Assembly: GCA_017302015.1 (NCBI GenBank)
Contig: JAFLEE010000005.1
Location: forward strand, 52,657-116,656
Reading direction: 5' to 3'
Source: Spirochaetota bacterium
GTDB taxonomy: Bacteria > Spirochaetota > UBA12135 > COTS27 > JAFLEE01
Length of the DNA: 64,000 bases
Shown here: one piece after another, positions 8,884 through 18,310 of the stretch
Layout of the letters: each line of letters opens with the position of its first letter
How positions within the stretch are numbered: the stretch's first letter is position 1
Position numbers and translations under genes: made by a program
Notes under the pieces: generated by a model
Seen by the model: only the letters and a program-made list of their open reading frames with translations
Databases searched by the model: none
What the model was told of the DNA's origin: nothing

Positions 8884-9669
8884 TCAGAAAAGGCGATAGC
8901 CGACCTTGGCACCCAAGAATTGGGTGACGATATCGTCTAACCCGATGATGCCGAAACTCGCTTCGAACAGGATTCGACCCCCGAACTCGCCGTTGATATA
9001 GGCGCGTATGATGGTGCAACCGATGGGGAACACGGTGCCCGTTTCGACCCCTAATTCAACGGCGGAAAGGGCCTTCCACGGGGTTCGTCCCCCGATGCCG
9101 CCGCTCGCGGCGAGAAATCCACCGACGCGGCTCCCATTGGAATTCCCGATCGGGCTGAAGACATACGCAGTGCCCATCCGCACCCCGAACACAAACCATT
9201 TCGGGATGTAAAGCTTCAAGTCACCGGAGAGGATCACGGGCGTAAAAATCGGATGGTAGTCGAAGTCCGCGCTGACGAAGACGGAAAACGGCCCGCCTTG
9301 CCGCAGCAGGGACAATTGGAGGTTGGTCTGCGGCTTGGAGATCCGCCGTCCGGCGGGAACGAGGAACATGCCGGACTGGGCGAGGTCGAGGGTCTCGTCC
9401 GAGAGGTAGCGGAATGAGGCGGTACCCGGGCGCGCTCCCACATAGGCCACGGTGTCGACGAAGCCGGTGAGCGACATGCGCTTCTCGTTGGTTTCGCAAC
9501 CCCGGTAGAGGTCGAAGAGTTCGCCGGGAAGGAGTCCGTTGGTCTGGTCCCCCGTGGCCACGGCAGCGTAGAGAGAAAGGTTGCTCACCGCGCTGACGCG
9601 AAGCGGTTGGGCCCCGGCAAACGGGATGAGGAGCAGGCAGGCGAGGAGGAGACGAGCCTTAAAGCACAT
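8884..9669 (-). CDS. putative outer-membrane beta-barrel protein
   Basis: 261 residues. A signal peptide ends FAGAQP. The rest alternates polar and hydrophobic residues, with glycine and aromatic-rich strands and a terminal GYRLF, the aromatic C-terminus typical of Bam-inserted barrels. GGGAG sits 6 bases before this ATG; the ATG two codons upstream lacks room for a ribosome site. It overlaps the end of the protease gene by 11 bases, so the two are probably co-transcribed and coupled. The family is not recognised; an outer-membrane partner of the protease lipoprotein is a guess from position only. Confidence 0.65.
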   Translation of the reverse strand: MCFKARLLLACLLLIPFAGAQPLRVSAVSNLSLYAAVATGDQTNGLLPGELFDLYRGCETNEKRMSLTGFVDTVAYVGARPGTASFRYLSDETLDLAQSGMFLVPAGRRISKPQTNLQLSLLRQGGPFSVFVSADFDYHPIFTPVILSGDLKLYIPKWFVFGVRMGTAYVFSPIGNSNGSRVGGFLAASGGIGGRTPWKALSAVELGVETGTVFPIGCTIIRAYINGEFGGRILFEASFGIIGLDDIVTQFLGAKVGYRLF

Positions 9670-11413
9670 CGTCATCTCCCGGGCCGCGGCGCAGGCTGTG
9701 GACGAAAGGCTCGAAATCTTTGACCTTCTCGAAGGCCTTGTCTTGGGGGAGGTGGAGGACCTTTATGATTCGCGAGCCCTCGCGGTAGACATCTTCAAAG
9801 AGATAGGCCTTATCGCCCTCGCGCATGCCGATACGGTCGAAATAGGTTTCAGGTTCGACGCGGCGGACGCGATAGCCGGTGAGTTGGATTCGCCGCACCG
9901 GCGTCACTTGGTAGGAAAGCGGCGGCAGGGGCTTCTCATCGACGGCGAACCCGAAGTGGGCATAGAGGGATGACAGCCGGTCTTCTTCGCGGCCGGCCCA
10001 ATAGATGGGGTTTGAGGGACGGCGACCGGCCTGGACCAGGTAGCGGTGTTCGCCTTCGCGGGCGGGATCGACCTGCCCATTGGTGAGGAGGCGGGGCTCG
10101 GTGTTGGAGATGAGGAGCGAGACCGCGTTCCCGGGTTCGAGGCCGGAAAGAATTTGCTGCGCCGCCTCGATGCTGCGGATCGGCTGGCCACCGATTTCGA
10201 TGAGCAGGGCCTGGGGACGCACTTCGAGGGGCGCCAAGGGCGAGACCGGGAAAATGCTGCCGATGACCACCCGGTCCGGGTATTTCAGTGAGCGCTCGAG
10301 CACCATCCCGAGCCAGGCCTTCCCCGGCTTCTCCTTCGCCGCTAAGCGATCGAGGGCCCCGAGGATGGAACGCGAGGGCACGGCAAAATTGAGGGCCGAA
10401 CCCTCGACCCCCGCCACGAGGAGGCCGTAGATGAGGCCGTCTTTTCCGACGAGCAAGCCCCCGCTGCTCCCCGGGGCCTGGGCGGCGTCGAATTGGATCC
10501 ACGCCCCGCCCTCGGACCCTTTGCGGTCGAGGGAACTGATGATGCCGCGGGTCAGGGTGCTCCGGTATCCGAAAGGATTTCCGAGTCCGAAGACTTCGTA
10601 GCCGCGGGTGAGGCTGCGGCTATCGCCGAAGCACTTCCACGCGTTCGACGGCGCCGGCACTTCCACGGGGAGTTCGATGAGGGCGAGATCGGTGATGTTG
10701 TCCCAGCCGATGACGCGCCCGTTGGTGACGACCCGGTTCCCCAGGTAGATCCGCGCGTCGTGGCCCCGGGCGTTGGTGGCGAGGACGCCCGCGACCACAT
10801 GGTAGGCCGTGAGCACGTGCCGGCCATCGACGATGAAACCCGTTCCGGTCGCGCCGGGATGGGTCGTGCGCTCCATTTCCGCGGCGCCGTGGTAATAACG
10901 CACCAGCACCCTCACTTCGACGAGGTACTTGAAATAGTCGTCGACCGGCATGGCCTCGAAGAGGTCGGCATTCGGCCCGTCATCGAGACGCAGCGATTTC
11001 GCCGTGGCCCCCCGCCCCGCGCGGTCGAGTTTTTCAAGAAGGCCCGTGCGGAAGCGCTGGATGGCCTCGTCAGCGACGAGCCCAGTGGCTTGGGCGTTAC
11101 GGAATCGGAAAAGGGCCTCGTCGAGGCGATTATTCGCCAGGGCCTTCTGGGCCAGGGCCTCTTGTTGGGTTTCGTAGCCCTCCGTGAGTTTGGCGCGCCC
11201 CTCAGGAAACCGGTCGCCATGGCGGTTTAAATGGTCGAGGAAACGCCCCTCTGCGGGATCTTTGAGGAGTTTCTGGCCCTCGGATACGTAGCGCCCGAAC
11301 ACCATGGGAAGCACTTCGAGCGGCGGCGGCACGGTCTTGCACCCGGAAAGAAAGGCGAGTCCCAGGGCCAAGCCCCCGAGAAGGAAAGGAACGCTGGAAA
11401 ACCATATTCTCAA
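9659..11413 (-). CDS. lipoprotein with trypsin-like (S1C) protease and PDZ domains
   Basis: 584 residues. The signal peptide ends in lipobox LSGC (Cys25). A helical stretch (about 40-160) precedes a DegP/HtrA-like protease domain (about 185-350) with His205 (AYHVV), Asp242 (TDLALIEL) and Ser317 (APGSSGG). A PDZ-like segment follows (about 370-460) and then a C-terminal domain of unknown type. The intact triad predicts an active envelope protease. Start: TTG at 11413, because TTGAGT-N17-TAATAT ends 6 bases before it and no ribosome site or alternative start exists, making this a leaderless non-ATG start. Co-transcribed with the barrel gene downstream. Confidence 0.85.
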   Translation of the reverse strand: MRIWFSSVPFLLGGLALGLAFLSGCKTVPPPLEVLPMVFGRYVSEGQKLLKDPAEGRFLDHLNRHGDRFPEGRAKLTEGYETQQEALAQKALANNRLDEALFRFRNAQATGLVADEAIQRFRTGLLEKLDRAGRGATAKSLRLDDGPNADLFEAMPVDDYFKYLVEVRVLVRYYHGAAEMERTTHPGATGTGFIVDGRHVLTAYHVVAGVLATNARGHDARIYLGNRVVTNGRVIGWDNITDLALIELPVEVPAPSNAWKCFGDSRSLTRGYEVFGLGNPFGYRSTLTRGIISSLDRKGSEGGAWIQFDAAQAPGSSGGLLVGKDGLIYGLLVAGVEGSALNFAVPSRSILGALDRLAAKEKPGKAWLGMVLERSLKYPDRVVIGSIFPVSPLAPLEVRPQALLIEIGGQPIRSIEAAQQILSGLEPGNAVSLLISNTEPRLLTNGQVDPAREGEHRYLVQAGRRPSNPIYWAGREEDRLSSLYAHFGFAVDEKPLPPLSYQVTPVRRIQLTGYRVRRVEPETYFDRIGMREGDKAYLFEDVYREGSRIIKVLHLPQDKAFEKVKDFEPFVHSLRRGPGDDDVL

Positions 11414-11419
11414 GCGGGC

Positions 11420-11448
11420 ATATTATCCTGCGAATGGGACGAACTCAA
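11420..11448 (-). promoter_or_regulatory. promoter giving a leaderless TTG start
   Basis: Minus strand -35 TTGAGT (11448-11443), 17-base spacer, -10 TAATAT (11425-11420), then 6 bases to the TTG at 11413. Good matches at both boxes and exact spacing. Confidence 0.65.
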
Positions 11449-11840
11449 ACGAGATCGATTCCAAATAAATCCTTTCGTATTCGGTCTTTCGCAATGATGG
11501 ACGGGGATGGTCACGCGTCCCCATTTTTACCTAGGAGTGTGATGCTTCCATCTCACCTTTCGGCGGCTGGCTCCGCCGGATGGGGGGATGTGCAACCGGG
11601 TTCGCCGCGATGCGGATCATCCGTGCATTTGGACCTGTGCAGGCCCACGGTGCCCCAAACATGCGGTCGCCTACCAATATCGCGCCGATCGGGAAGGGGA
11701 AAGCCATGACCTCGCCATCCCATGGATACGCGGGCGATCTTGGCGTCACCGCCCGGACCTAGATCGATCCGAAGGAATGGATGGCCCTAGGCACGCGCCT
11801 GGGAGCCTTCGGGAATTCGTCGATCCCCGCCCCCCCACCC
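11449..11840. other. non-coding stretch without a recognised gene
   Basis: Between the protease promoter and the end of the next minus-strand gene. Short open frames exist on both strands but none has a ribosome site or protein-like composition. A 6-bp hairpin (CGGCGG, loop 6, CCGCCG) lies at 11561-11578 and a GGGGA/TCCCC pair near 11500-11523. Nothing more could be assigned. Confidence 0.5.
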
Positions 11841-13682
11841 TCAGCGGTTCCCGTTCGCCGCAAAATTCTCATTCTCCGTCCCGTCGAGGAATACCTCGCA
11901 CCACCCGGCCGCGTTCGTGGCGTAGCGGTTCCCGGTATGGCGCACGCCGCGCGTGTTCTCCAACCACAGGACGGTATTGGTCAGTTCCGGCCTCAGCGAG
12001 GGCGCGCAAGCGCCGAACCGGTTCCCGTCGATGCGCACCCCGTCGGCCTGCCCGACGTAGATCGCCAATTTTTGCCACCCGTCGATCTGGTTGCTCTCGA
12101 TGGCGATGGATTTCTGGAGGCGCCGGGGCGACGGGCCCTTCGTCTTCTCGGCCCCGATGGAGAGCACCGCCCAGGTCGGCCCGGCCCACAGGAAGCCGCC
12201 GGCGAAGCCGCAATCGCGCACCGCGTTGCGCCGGAAGACGACCCCGTCCGCCAGGAAGCCCTCGGGCCAGCCCGGTTCGTTGCGCACGCAGAGGGCGCTG
12301 GCGCTGAGGCCCTCGAACACATTGTCTTCGATGAGGCCCGGGCCGGCCTTGACGTAGATGCCGAAGCGGCGCGAGTTGCGGAACACGTTGCCCCGTACGA
12401 CGAAGGCCCCGCTGTTCACCGAGACGTTGAAGGCGTGGTCGTGGGTCTTCTGGTCGCCCAGGCCCATGGCCGGCAGGTCGCGGTCGAAGGTGAAGATGCG
12501 CGTGGCGCGGTCGATGGCGACCACCGTCGCCTCACCGAGGAGGAGGCCCTCCCGCGGATTGAAGAAGCGTAATTGGTCCCCGACCTCGCTTCGCAGCGGC
12601 GACGCCGCCCAGGGGTTCATGATGAGGCGGCGCGCGTCGCCGCCGGGAGCGGCGTAGGAGGGGAGCGTATAGACGTTCATGGCGTCGTCGGCCTGCCCCT
12701 CGAACACGCAACCCTCGACCCAGGGGCCCAGGCGCTGGGCCTGCATGTGCACGGCGTCGGCGTTGGCCGATTGCCACCGGCCCGCCTTGATGAGGGTGCG
12801 GCAGCGCAAGAGGTTCACCAGCGAAGAGGCGCTGGCGGTGTAGGAGCCCCCCGGGGCGCTATAGGCCGTGAGTTCCTGGTAGGTCGTCTGCAGCGAGGCG
12901 GAGGTGAACGCCACCCCGCCGGCGCGCACCACCTGTACCAGGCGGTCTCCCGCCTGGAAATTCTTCGCCTCCTCGGGCCGCTTGAGTTTCCCCGAGAAAC
13001 GGCGACCTCCGACGGGGGAATATTGCGCGATAAAGAAATCGGCGACCTTCTCCTTCATGCGCCCGGGGATCGTCGGGTGCTTGAGCATGCCGAAGCCGTT
13101 TTTATTGAGCGTGAAAGGGGGAGCATCGAGGAGCGGAAAGCCCGCTTCGATCTCGACCTCGAAGGTCCCCGCGGCGGGGTCCACGGATCTCACGGTTCCC
13201 TGGGCGAAGGGGATGGGATCCCAGTCCAGGGTGAACCGGCGCACGATCACGTTGGTGCAGCCCTGCACGCGGATGAACCCGGAGACGGGGTGCGTCACGA
13301 TGACCTCGGCCCCGTCGCCGTCGAGGAGCAGGTCGCGGTAGCCCTCGAGGAGGATCATGGGCTGGTTGGTTCCCCCGAGATGGAAGCGCCCCTTGCCGAA
13401 TACGACGGCCACGGGCCCGGTCTTCGTTCGGGCGGCCTCGAGGGCCGCCATGACCGCCGGCCGGTCGTCGAGGCCGTCATCCGCCTTGGCCCCGAAATCG
13501 GCAATGCGCAGCACATTGGCGATGGCGAGATTGGTGAGCGGTTTCGGGCGCTTGGCCAGCACGTTGGCCACCATGGCCTCCGTGGCGGGTTGGCCGAACC
13601 CGAATGCCGCAAGGAAGATCATCCCGCCGAGTAAAAGAGAAAATCCAGGGTAGATCTTGGGGGATGGAATGGATCGCGCCAT
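11841..13682 (-). CDS. secreted right-handed beta-helix glycosidase, GH110-like
   Basis: 613 residues. A signal peptide (MARSIPSPK..., core ending AAFGFGQ) is followed by the pectate-lyase-superfamily entry (IADFGAKADDGLDDRPAV, about 40-60) and a long beta-helix. The segment NADAVHMQ followed by GCVFEGQADDAMNVY resembles the Asp-Asp region of GH110 exo-alpha-galactosidases, where these acids are catalytic; that assignment is from memory and only moderate. AGGAGA lies 6 bases before the chosen ATG; the upstream ATG at 13739 lies in a palindrome and has no site. Substrate is likely a galactose-containing glycan if GH110 is right. Otherwise it is a generic parallel beta-helix hydrolase or lyase. 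Confidence 0.75.
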   Translation of the reverse strand: MARSIPSPKIYPGFSLLLGGMIFLAAFGFGQPATEAMVANVLAKRPKPLTNLAIANVLRIADFGAKADDGLDDRPAVMAALEAARTKTGPVAVVFGKGRFHLGGTNQPMILLEGYRDLLLDGDGAEVIVTHPVSGFIRVQGCTNVIVRRFTLDWDPIPFAQGTVRSVDPAAGTFEVEIEAGFPLLDAPPFTLNKNGFGMLKHPTIPGRMKEKVADFFIAQYSPVGGRRFSGKLKRPEEAKNFQAGDRLVQVVRAGGVAFTSASLQTTYQELTAYSAPGGSYTASASSLVNLLRCRTLIKAGRWQSANADAVHMQAQRLGPWVEGCVFEGQADDAMNVYTLPSYAAPGGDARRLIMNPWAASPLRSEVGDQLRFFNPREGLLLGEATVVAIDRATRIFTFDRDLPAMGLGDQKTHDHAFNVSVNSGAFVVRGNVFRNSRRFGIYVKAGPGLIEDNVFEGLSASALCVRNEPGWPEGFLADGVVFRRNAVRDCGFAGGFLWAGPTWAVLSIGAEKTKGPSPRRLQKSIAIESNQIDGWQKLAIYVGQADGVRIDGNRFGACAPSLRPELTNTVLWLENTRGVRHTGNRYATNAAGWCEVFLDGTENENFAANGNR

Positions 13683-13723
13683 GGGGTCTCCTGTTCGGTG
13701 CGTCGCCGAGGGGGCGATTCGAT

Positions 13724-13740
13724 GATGCGATTTTCGCATC
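13724..13740. promoter_or_regulatory. 17-bp palindrome, possible operator
   Basis: GATGCGA-TTT-TCGCATC, a perfect 7-bp inverted repeat, 42 bases before the start of the beta-helix gene. Size and position suit a repressor site; no regulator can be assigned. Confidence 0.35.
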
Positions 13741-13808
13741 GGTCCCGCACGGGGCGGTCCCCGGCCGTGTCTCTGTACCCACGCACCGGCCAGGCGATGT
13801 TAGAAGGC

Positions 13809-13837
13809 GCGAAGGAAACACCTCATGTTTCTTTCGC
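13809..13837. other. 29-base imperfect inverted repeat
   Basis: Arms of 12 bases with one mismatch (core GAAACA / TGTTTC) and a 5-base loop, between the GH95-like stop and the beta-helix start. It could end the GH95-like transcript, though no U-tract follows on the minus strand, or be a regulator site. Confidence 0.35.
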
Positions 13838-13952
13838 GGCCGATCCGCGGAGACGCTCACCGATCTTGATCCATCGGGGAGGTACCTTTTGACGCTCCTG
13901 ACGAGGCCCCCGTTTCCCCCTGGGGCGCCGCTTCGCGCGCGCTTTCCTGGTA

Positions 13953-16900
13953 TTAGATCCCCGAAAACTCGTAGACAGCCCCGGCCTTCGACTCCACCTT
14001 CACCACGGCATCCGATGAGAGGAGGATCTCCTTCCCGTCGGCCGTCACGCGGCACTTGCCGAAGGGGTTCTCCACCGGCAGGAGTCCGCCGCGGGTGGAG
14101 TGGATAACGAGGCGCTGGATCTTGCGCCCCTTCTGGAAGCGGGCCTCCACGAGGAAGCCGCCCCGTGCCCGCAGGCGGAACTTCCCGGCCCAATCTTCCC
14201 GCACCGCGGGCGCCACCGCGATGGGTCCGCTGCCCATCAGGTCGACGCGCTGGTCGCGGGTAAGTTCGTGGCATTGGAGGAGCGCTTCCTGGAGCGCGGT
14301 CATGTTCACCCCCGCGGCGTCGAAGTACGGGGTATCGGTGGCGCCCGTGGCGCTTCCCTTCAGCGCGCTCGCCGGGGAATTCCAACCGCCGTAGGGGAAG
14401 CGCTGGTGGCGCCGCGCATGGTCGAGGATGACATCGATGGTATCGGGGAGGCGCAAGCGGGCGGCCTGCACCGGGCATTGGGACCAGCCGGCGGAATTGG
14501 GGTGCTTACGGGCCCGGAAGGTGTTCACGGCGCGCTCCACGTCGGCCTTCGGGGAGCGGGCATCGACGAGGGCCATGGGGTAGACGATGTAGAGTTCGGG
14601 ATGCTCCTGGTTGTGCACGATGCGGTCGTCGAGCACGTCGCCGGCGGGGGCGAAGTTCGTGGAGGCGCGGTCGATGGCATCGAGGACTTCGGTATAGTAC
14701 GAGGGGGAGCCGGGGGGAAGGTCGGCGGGGGTGGCCTTTCGGCGCTTCCAGAGCCCCAGGGGGATGGGGGCCAGCTTCGACGCCCGCTCCTTCGCCAGGG
14801 CGATGAGGGCCGGCTCGAAACCGAAGGCGGCGCCCTGGTGGACCGCGTTCCACAGGAGGTAGCGCAGCGCGCAGAGGTCGGTCATGGGATCCTTCACCTT
14901 CCACCACATCTCGATGGCATCGGAGGGGGTCATGTGCCAAAGCCCATCCTCGCCCTTCTTCAAGTAGCTTAGATAGAAGAGAACCGCCTCCTTGAACCAG
15001 GGGCCCGCGGTCTTTTTCAGGTAGGCCTCATCCCCGGTATAGGCGGCGTAATCGAACATGAGTTGCACGAGTTCGGCGACCTGGGTGAGGCTGCGGGCGT
15101 TATAGCCCGATTTGCATTCCTCCATGCGTGTGTCGAGGATGGCCTTGTCCAGGGCGGCGGCATCGAAGGCGGAGAGGGCCTTCTCCCGCACCGCGGCGCC
15201 GGGCTTGGACGGCAGGGTCCCCTCCCACATGCGGATGCCGATTTTGCCCTCCTTCGCGGTCTGTGATTTGCAGTCCATGTACATGCGGTCGTAGAAATCC
15301 AGGTAGGCGCGGGCGAAATCGCCGTGGCCCGCGGCGAACATCGGCCACAGGAGTTCGCGGGTATTTTGGAACCAATAGCCCCAACCCCAACTGCGCTCGT
15401 CGCCGCGCACCAAGCCCGGCCCCCCGTTGAACTTCGTCGGCGCATGGGCGGGGCCCCGCGTCGAGGCGTAATTGTAGAGGGTGACATACCACAGTCGCAT
15501 GAGGTAATCGGCGTCCTTCCCGTAGAGGTCGATCTCGCTGGGCTTCCAGAACGCGTCCCACCAGGCGAGGTGCTCCTTCATGAGGGCGGCCGGGTCGGTG
15601 GAGCGCGTGGATTCGAGAAGCGCCTTGGCCGCCGCCTCGGGCTTCCCGTCATAGCTCGTCTCCGTGGCGATGATCAGCCGGTATTTTCCCGGAGCGGCGC
15701 CGGCGAGCGAGACGACGCGGGCGCTTCCTTCGCCCATCTCCTTCGCGTCGAGGCCGAGGGGAGCCCGTCCCTCCGAGAGGGATACGGCGGTGGCGACGCC
15801 CAGGCGGAACATGCGGTCGGCCGGGTCGACTTTGGAGGGATCGGGGGGAATCTTCCCCTTTTCATCATAATCGTGGATCTCCTTCCCGAGGAGCATCCCG
15901 CCGGCTCCGCTGATTTCCATCCCCGGGCGGCCGCAGGAAAAGGCGGCCGAAACCCGCCGCACGGGCCGCGTATCCGTCACCGACACGACGAGGGCGTTCT
16001 TCCCCATGATCCCGATGGCTTCCCCCGCCACCTTCCCCTCCGGGGTCTCCAGGGAGAACGCGACCGAACCCCGAACGAGGTCGAGGCGCTGCTCGAATTT
16101 GACGGGGGCATGGGTCGGGATCCCGAAGTCGAGGCTCACATGGCCCGGCGAGTGGATATTCGGGCTCTTGTGGTAGGGCTTGGCCTCCACCGCGTAGAAA
16201 TCGGATTTGGAGAGGTGGATCTCCAGGGCGCTGCCGTAGCGCAGCATGGCCGACAGGTCGCCGCCGCCGACGGGCATGACCATGGCGGGATCCTCCGAGG
16301 GCGCGGAAAAACGCGGGGCGATCTCGGCCAGGCGCAGGGCGATGGGCTTTTCATCCAGATTCACGGGGGGTTCCTCTTTGACCACGAAGGCGATTTCCGA
16401 CGGGTTCGGCGTCTGCATCAGGGTCTTCTTGTAGACGACGGCGCGGTCGCCGCCCAGGAGGGTGAGCACGGCGCCTTGGAGGCGCTCGCCGCAGCAATCG
16501 GTGCGGTTCCATACGCGCACGGCCTCCACGGTTTTCACCGCGCCGAGATCGAGTTCCCACCAACCCGGGGCGCCCTGGGGGGTGTGGGTCGTGGAGTTCA
16601 CCTTCCAATTTCCGTCGGTATTCCCGTCGATGGCGCGCTCCGCCGCGCCCCCGGCCGCGGTGGCGGATTGGGCGGCCTTCCCCGCCGGGGCGATGTTCTT
16701 CCAACCCGAGAGCACCTCCACCTCGGCGAGCGACAGGGTGTCGCCCTGCTCGATGCGCACGTAGCGCAGCGCGAGCGGCGAACCCTTCGCCACGAAGGCC
16801 GCCTCCCTCGCTTCGGCGAGGGGGAACGCTTGGACGAGGCCCGTGCCTTCCACGGGGAACTCCCGCACGGGTTTGCGGTCGCCGTCGAGCAATTTGATGA

Positions 16901-17279
16901 CGACCCCCTTGATGCGGTCCTGGCAGCAATCGGAGCGGTTATGGAGGACGAGTTTCTCCAGGCGCACCGGAGCGCCCAGATCCACTTCCCACCACTCGTT
17001 CCCCTTCCCGGCGGAACTCCAGAAACTCGCATCCTTGCCCCAGGCGTAGGCGATCACGCCGTCGACCGCCTTGTCCGGGGTGAACGCGCCCATCGCGCTG
17101 GAGGCCTTGGCGGGCTTCCCTTGGGCCATGTTCTTCCCTGCGCTCAAGGCTTCCAACTCGGCGAAGTGGATGAAATCCTTGGCCGCGCCGCTCTCGACGC
17201 GCACGAAGCGCACGGCCGCCTGGGGGAACGCCAAGGAGAGGGCGAGGAGGAGCGCGGGGATCGGTGCAAATTTCGCCAT
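13953..17279 (-). CDS. secreted GH95-like glycoside hydrolase with two F5/8 type C domains
   Basis: 1108 residues. Signal peptide (MAKFAPIPALLL..., core to about 20). Two discoidin/CBM32-like domains with F5/8C hallmarks (KNMAQGKPAKASS, AVDGV..W, VRLEKLVLHNRSDCC, then a second copy with RIWNRTDCC-type sequence) cover about 20-315. An N-terminal beta domain (about 325-540) precedes an alpha/alpha barrel (about 600-1020) with GWGYWFQNTRELLWPM and HMTPSDAIEMWW. This resembles GH95 or the related DUF5703 proteins, whose members include alpha-L-fucosidases and alpha-galactosidases. Start: GGAGG sits 4 bases before this ATG and overlaps an ATG four codons upstream. Divergent from an AraC gene 107 bases away, the likely regulator. 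Confidence 0.82.
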   Translation of the reverse strand: MAKFAPIPALLLALSLAFPQAAVRFVRVESGAAKDFIHFAELEALSAGKNMAQGKPAKASSAMGAFTPDKAVDGVIAYAWGKDASFWSSAGKGNEWWEVDLGAPVRLEKLVLHNRSDCCQDRIKGVVIKLLDGDRKPVREFPVEGTGLVQAFPLAEAREAAFVAKGSPLALRYVRIEQGDTLSLAEVEVLSGWKNIAPAGKAAQSATAAGGAAERAIDGNTDGNWKVNSTTHTPQGAPGWWELDLGAVKTVEAVRVWNRTDCCGERLQGAVLTLLGGDRAVVYKKTLMQTPNPSEIAFVVKEEPPVNLDEKPIALRLAEIAPRFSAPSEDPAMVMPVGGGDLSAMLRYGSALEIHLSKSDFYAVEAKPYHKSPNIHSPGHVSLDFGIPTHAPVKFEQRLDLVRGSVAFSLETPEGKVAGEAIGIMGKNALVVSVTDTRPVRRVSAAFSCGRPGMEISGAGGMLLGKEIHDYDEKGKIPPDPSKVDPADRMFRLGVATAVSLSEGRAPLGLDAKEMGEGSARVVSLAGAAPGKYRLIIATETSYDGKPEAAAKALLESTRSTDPAALMKEHLAWWDAFWKPSEIDLYGKDADYLMRLWYVTLYNYASTRGPAHAPTKFNGGPGLVRGDERSWGWGYWFQNTRELLWPMFAAGHGDFARAYLDFYDRMYMDCKSQTAKEGKIGIRMWEGTLPSKPGAAVREKALSAFDAAALDKAILDTRMEECKSGYNARSLTQVAELVQLMFDYAAYTGDEAYLKKTAGPWFKEAVLFYLSYLKKGEDGLWHMTPSDAIEMWWKVKDPMTDLCALRYLLWNAVHQGAAFGFEPALIALAKERASKLAPIPLGLWKRRKATPADLPPGSPSYYTEVLDAIDRASTNFAPAGDVLDDRIVHNQEHPELYIVYPMALVDARSPKADVERAVNTFRARKHPNSAGWSQCPVQAARLRLPDTIDVILDHARRHQRFPYGGWNSPASALKGSATGATDTPYFDAAGVNMTALQEALLQCHELTRDQRVDLMGSGPIAVAPAVREDWAGKFRLRARGGFLVEARFQKGRKIQRLVIHSTRGGLLPVENPFGKCRVTADGKEILLSSDAVVKVESKAGAVYEFSGI

Positions 17280-17302
17280 AAAACCCTCCATCGGGCCCCC
17301 GA

Positions 17303-17308
17303 AGTATA
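17303..17308 (-). promoter_or_regulatory. -10 box of the GH95-like gene
   Basis: TATACT on the minus strand, 23 bases before the ATG, followed by TCGGGG. No clear -35. It would give a leader of about 17 bases with GGAGG. Confidence 0.4.
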
Positions 17309-17353
17309 GACCATCCGCCGTCCCCTTACCTTCGAGATCATCCGCCGGCCCAT

Positions 17354-17381
17354 TTCATACAAAGCCTCCGCTGGTTATAAT
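17354..17381 (+). promoter_or_regulatory. promoter giving a leaderless GTG start
   Basis: TTCATA, 16-base spacer, TATAAT (17376-17381), 5 bases, then the GTG of the AraC gene. No ribosome site is present. Confidence 0.55.
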
Positions 17382-17386
17382 CGGGA

Positions 17387-18265
17387 GTGGCTTCCGCGCG
17401 TTTCTTCCTCCAGCGCCGCATCGAATGGCGGCCCGGCGAACTCGGCATCCGCAATCCGGTCTATCTGGCCCGCACCTATTACCTGAAGGCCCTCGGCCCA
17501 TTGGTGCGCCACCAGCATCCCGCCACGATGGAGATCTTCTACGTCGCCCGGGGGCGCCAGGCCTTCTGGAACGAGGGCGAATACCACCCCCTCGCCGCCG
17601 GAGAGGTCTATGTCATCCGCCCCGGCGAAGTCCACGGCAGCGGGGAACGCCCCCAAGAACGCAATATCCTCTATTGGTACCAGGTGCGCCTAGGCCGGGG
17701 GGCGCCGCCCCTTTCCGGACTCTCCCGGGAACGCTCCAGGGAACTCCTCCGCGCAATGGCGGGCCTCAAGCGCCGAAACTTCCCCGGGAGCGAGACGCTC
17801 CGCCGCCTCTTCGACGAGATCCTTTCCGCGCCGCGCGAGAAGGGCGCGGTCCCGTTCCTCGAGAACCGGTTCGTCGCGCTCCTCCTCGAAACGCTGGCCT
17901 GCGAGAGCCGGGGAACCGGGCCCTCGCGGAGCGCCCCCATCGAAGCCGCCTGCGAATACATTTCCCAGAACCTGGGCGGGTCCCTCGGGGTGGACCGCCT
18001 CGCCCAAGCCGTCGGCCTCTCTCCCTCGCGGTTCAAAGAGAACTTCGCCAGGGAGTTGGGCCTACCCCCGGGGGAGTACGTCCTTCGGCGGCGCATCGAC
18101 GCGGCGGCGGACGCCTTATCCCGCGGCCTCTCCATCGGCGAGGTCGCCGACCGGTTCGGGTTCTCCTCCACCCAATATTTCGCCACGGCCTTCAAGCGCT
18201 ACACGGGGAAAACCCCCCGGTCGAGCCGAAGGCCCCCGGGGCCGCCCGAGCGCGTTCGCCCCTAG
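17387..18265 (+). CDS. AraC-type regulator with cupin sensor
   Basis: 292 residues. An N-terminal cupin-like ligand domain (about 20-95; HQHPATMEIFYVARG, then GEVYVIRPGEVHG), a linker, and a C-terminal double helix-turn-helix (about 185-285) with GVDRLAQAVGLSPSRF and the second-helix signature IGEVADRFGFSSTQYFATAFK. The GTG start is chosen because a TATAAT ends 5 bases before it; no other in-frame start lies close by. Divergent from the GH95-like gene, so it probably activates that gene in response to a sugar. A DUF362 gene follows 45 bases on with its own -10 box. Confidence 0.9.
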   Translation: MASARFFLQRRIEWRPGELGIRNPVYLARTYYLKALGPLVRHQHPATMEIFYVARGRQAFWNEGEYHPLAAGEVYVIRPGEVHGSGERPQERNILYWYQVRLGRGAPPLSGLSRERSRELLRAMAGLKRRNFPGSETLRRLFDEILSAPREKGAVPFLENRFVALLLETLACESRGTGPSRSAPIEAACEYISQNLGGSLGVDRLAQAVGLSPSRFKENFARELGLPPGEYVLRRRIDAAADALSRGLSIGEVADRFGFSSTQYFATAFKRYTGKTPRSSRRPPGPPERVRP

Positions 18266-18299
18266 CCGAAGGGGAGGAGCCCGTAACCACCGCCCACGG

Positions 18300-18305
18300 T
18301 ATGAT
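18300..18305 (+). promoter_or_regulatory. -10 box, leaderless start of DUF362 gene
   Basis: TATGAT, then CGGGC, then ATG (5-base gap). It shares the downstream CGGG with the AraC promoter about 0.9 kb upstream (TATAATCGGG). No -35 seen. Confidence 0.45.
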
Positions 18306-18310
18306 CGGGC

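Noticed and set aside
11434-11762. Short plus-strand frames in the gap before the GH110-like gene
   Set aside because: No ribosome site or leaderless -10, and no protein-like composition.
15324-17309. 661-codon plus-strand frame opposite the GH95-like gene
   Set aside because: Antisense to a recognised enzyme, with low-complexity Gly/Glu/His composition.
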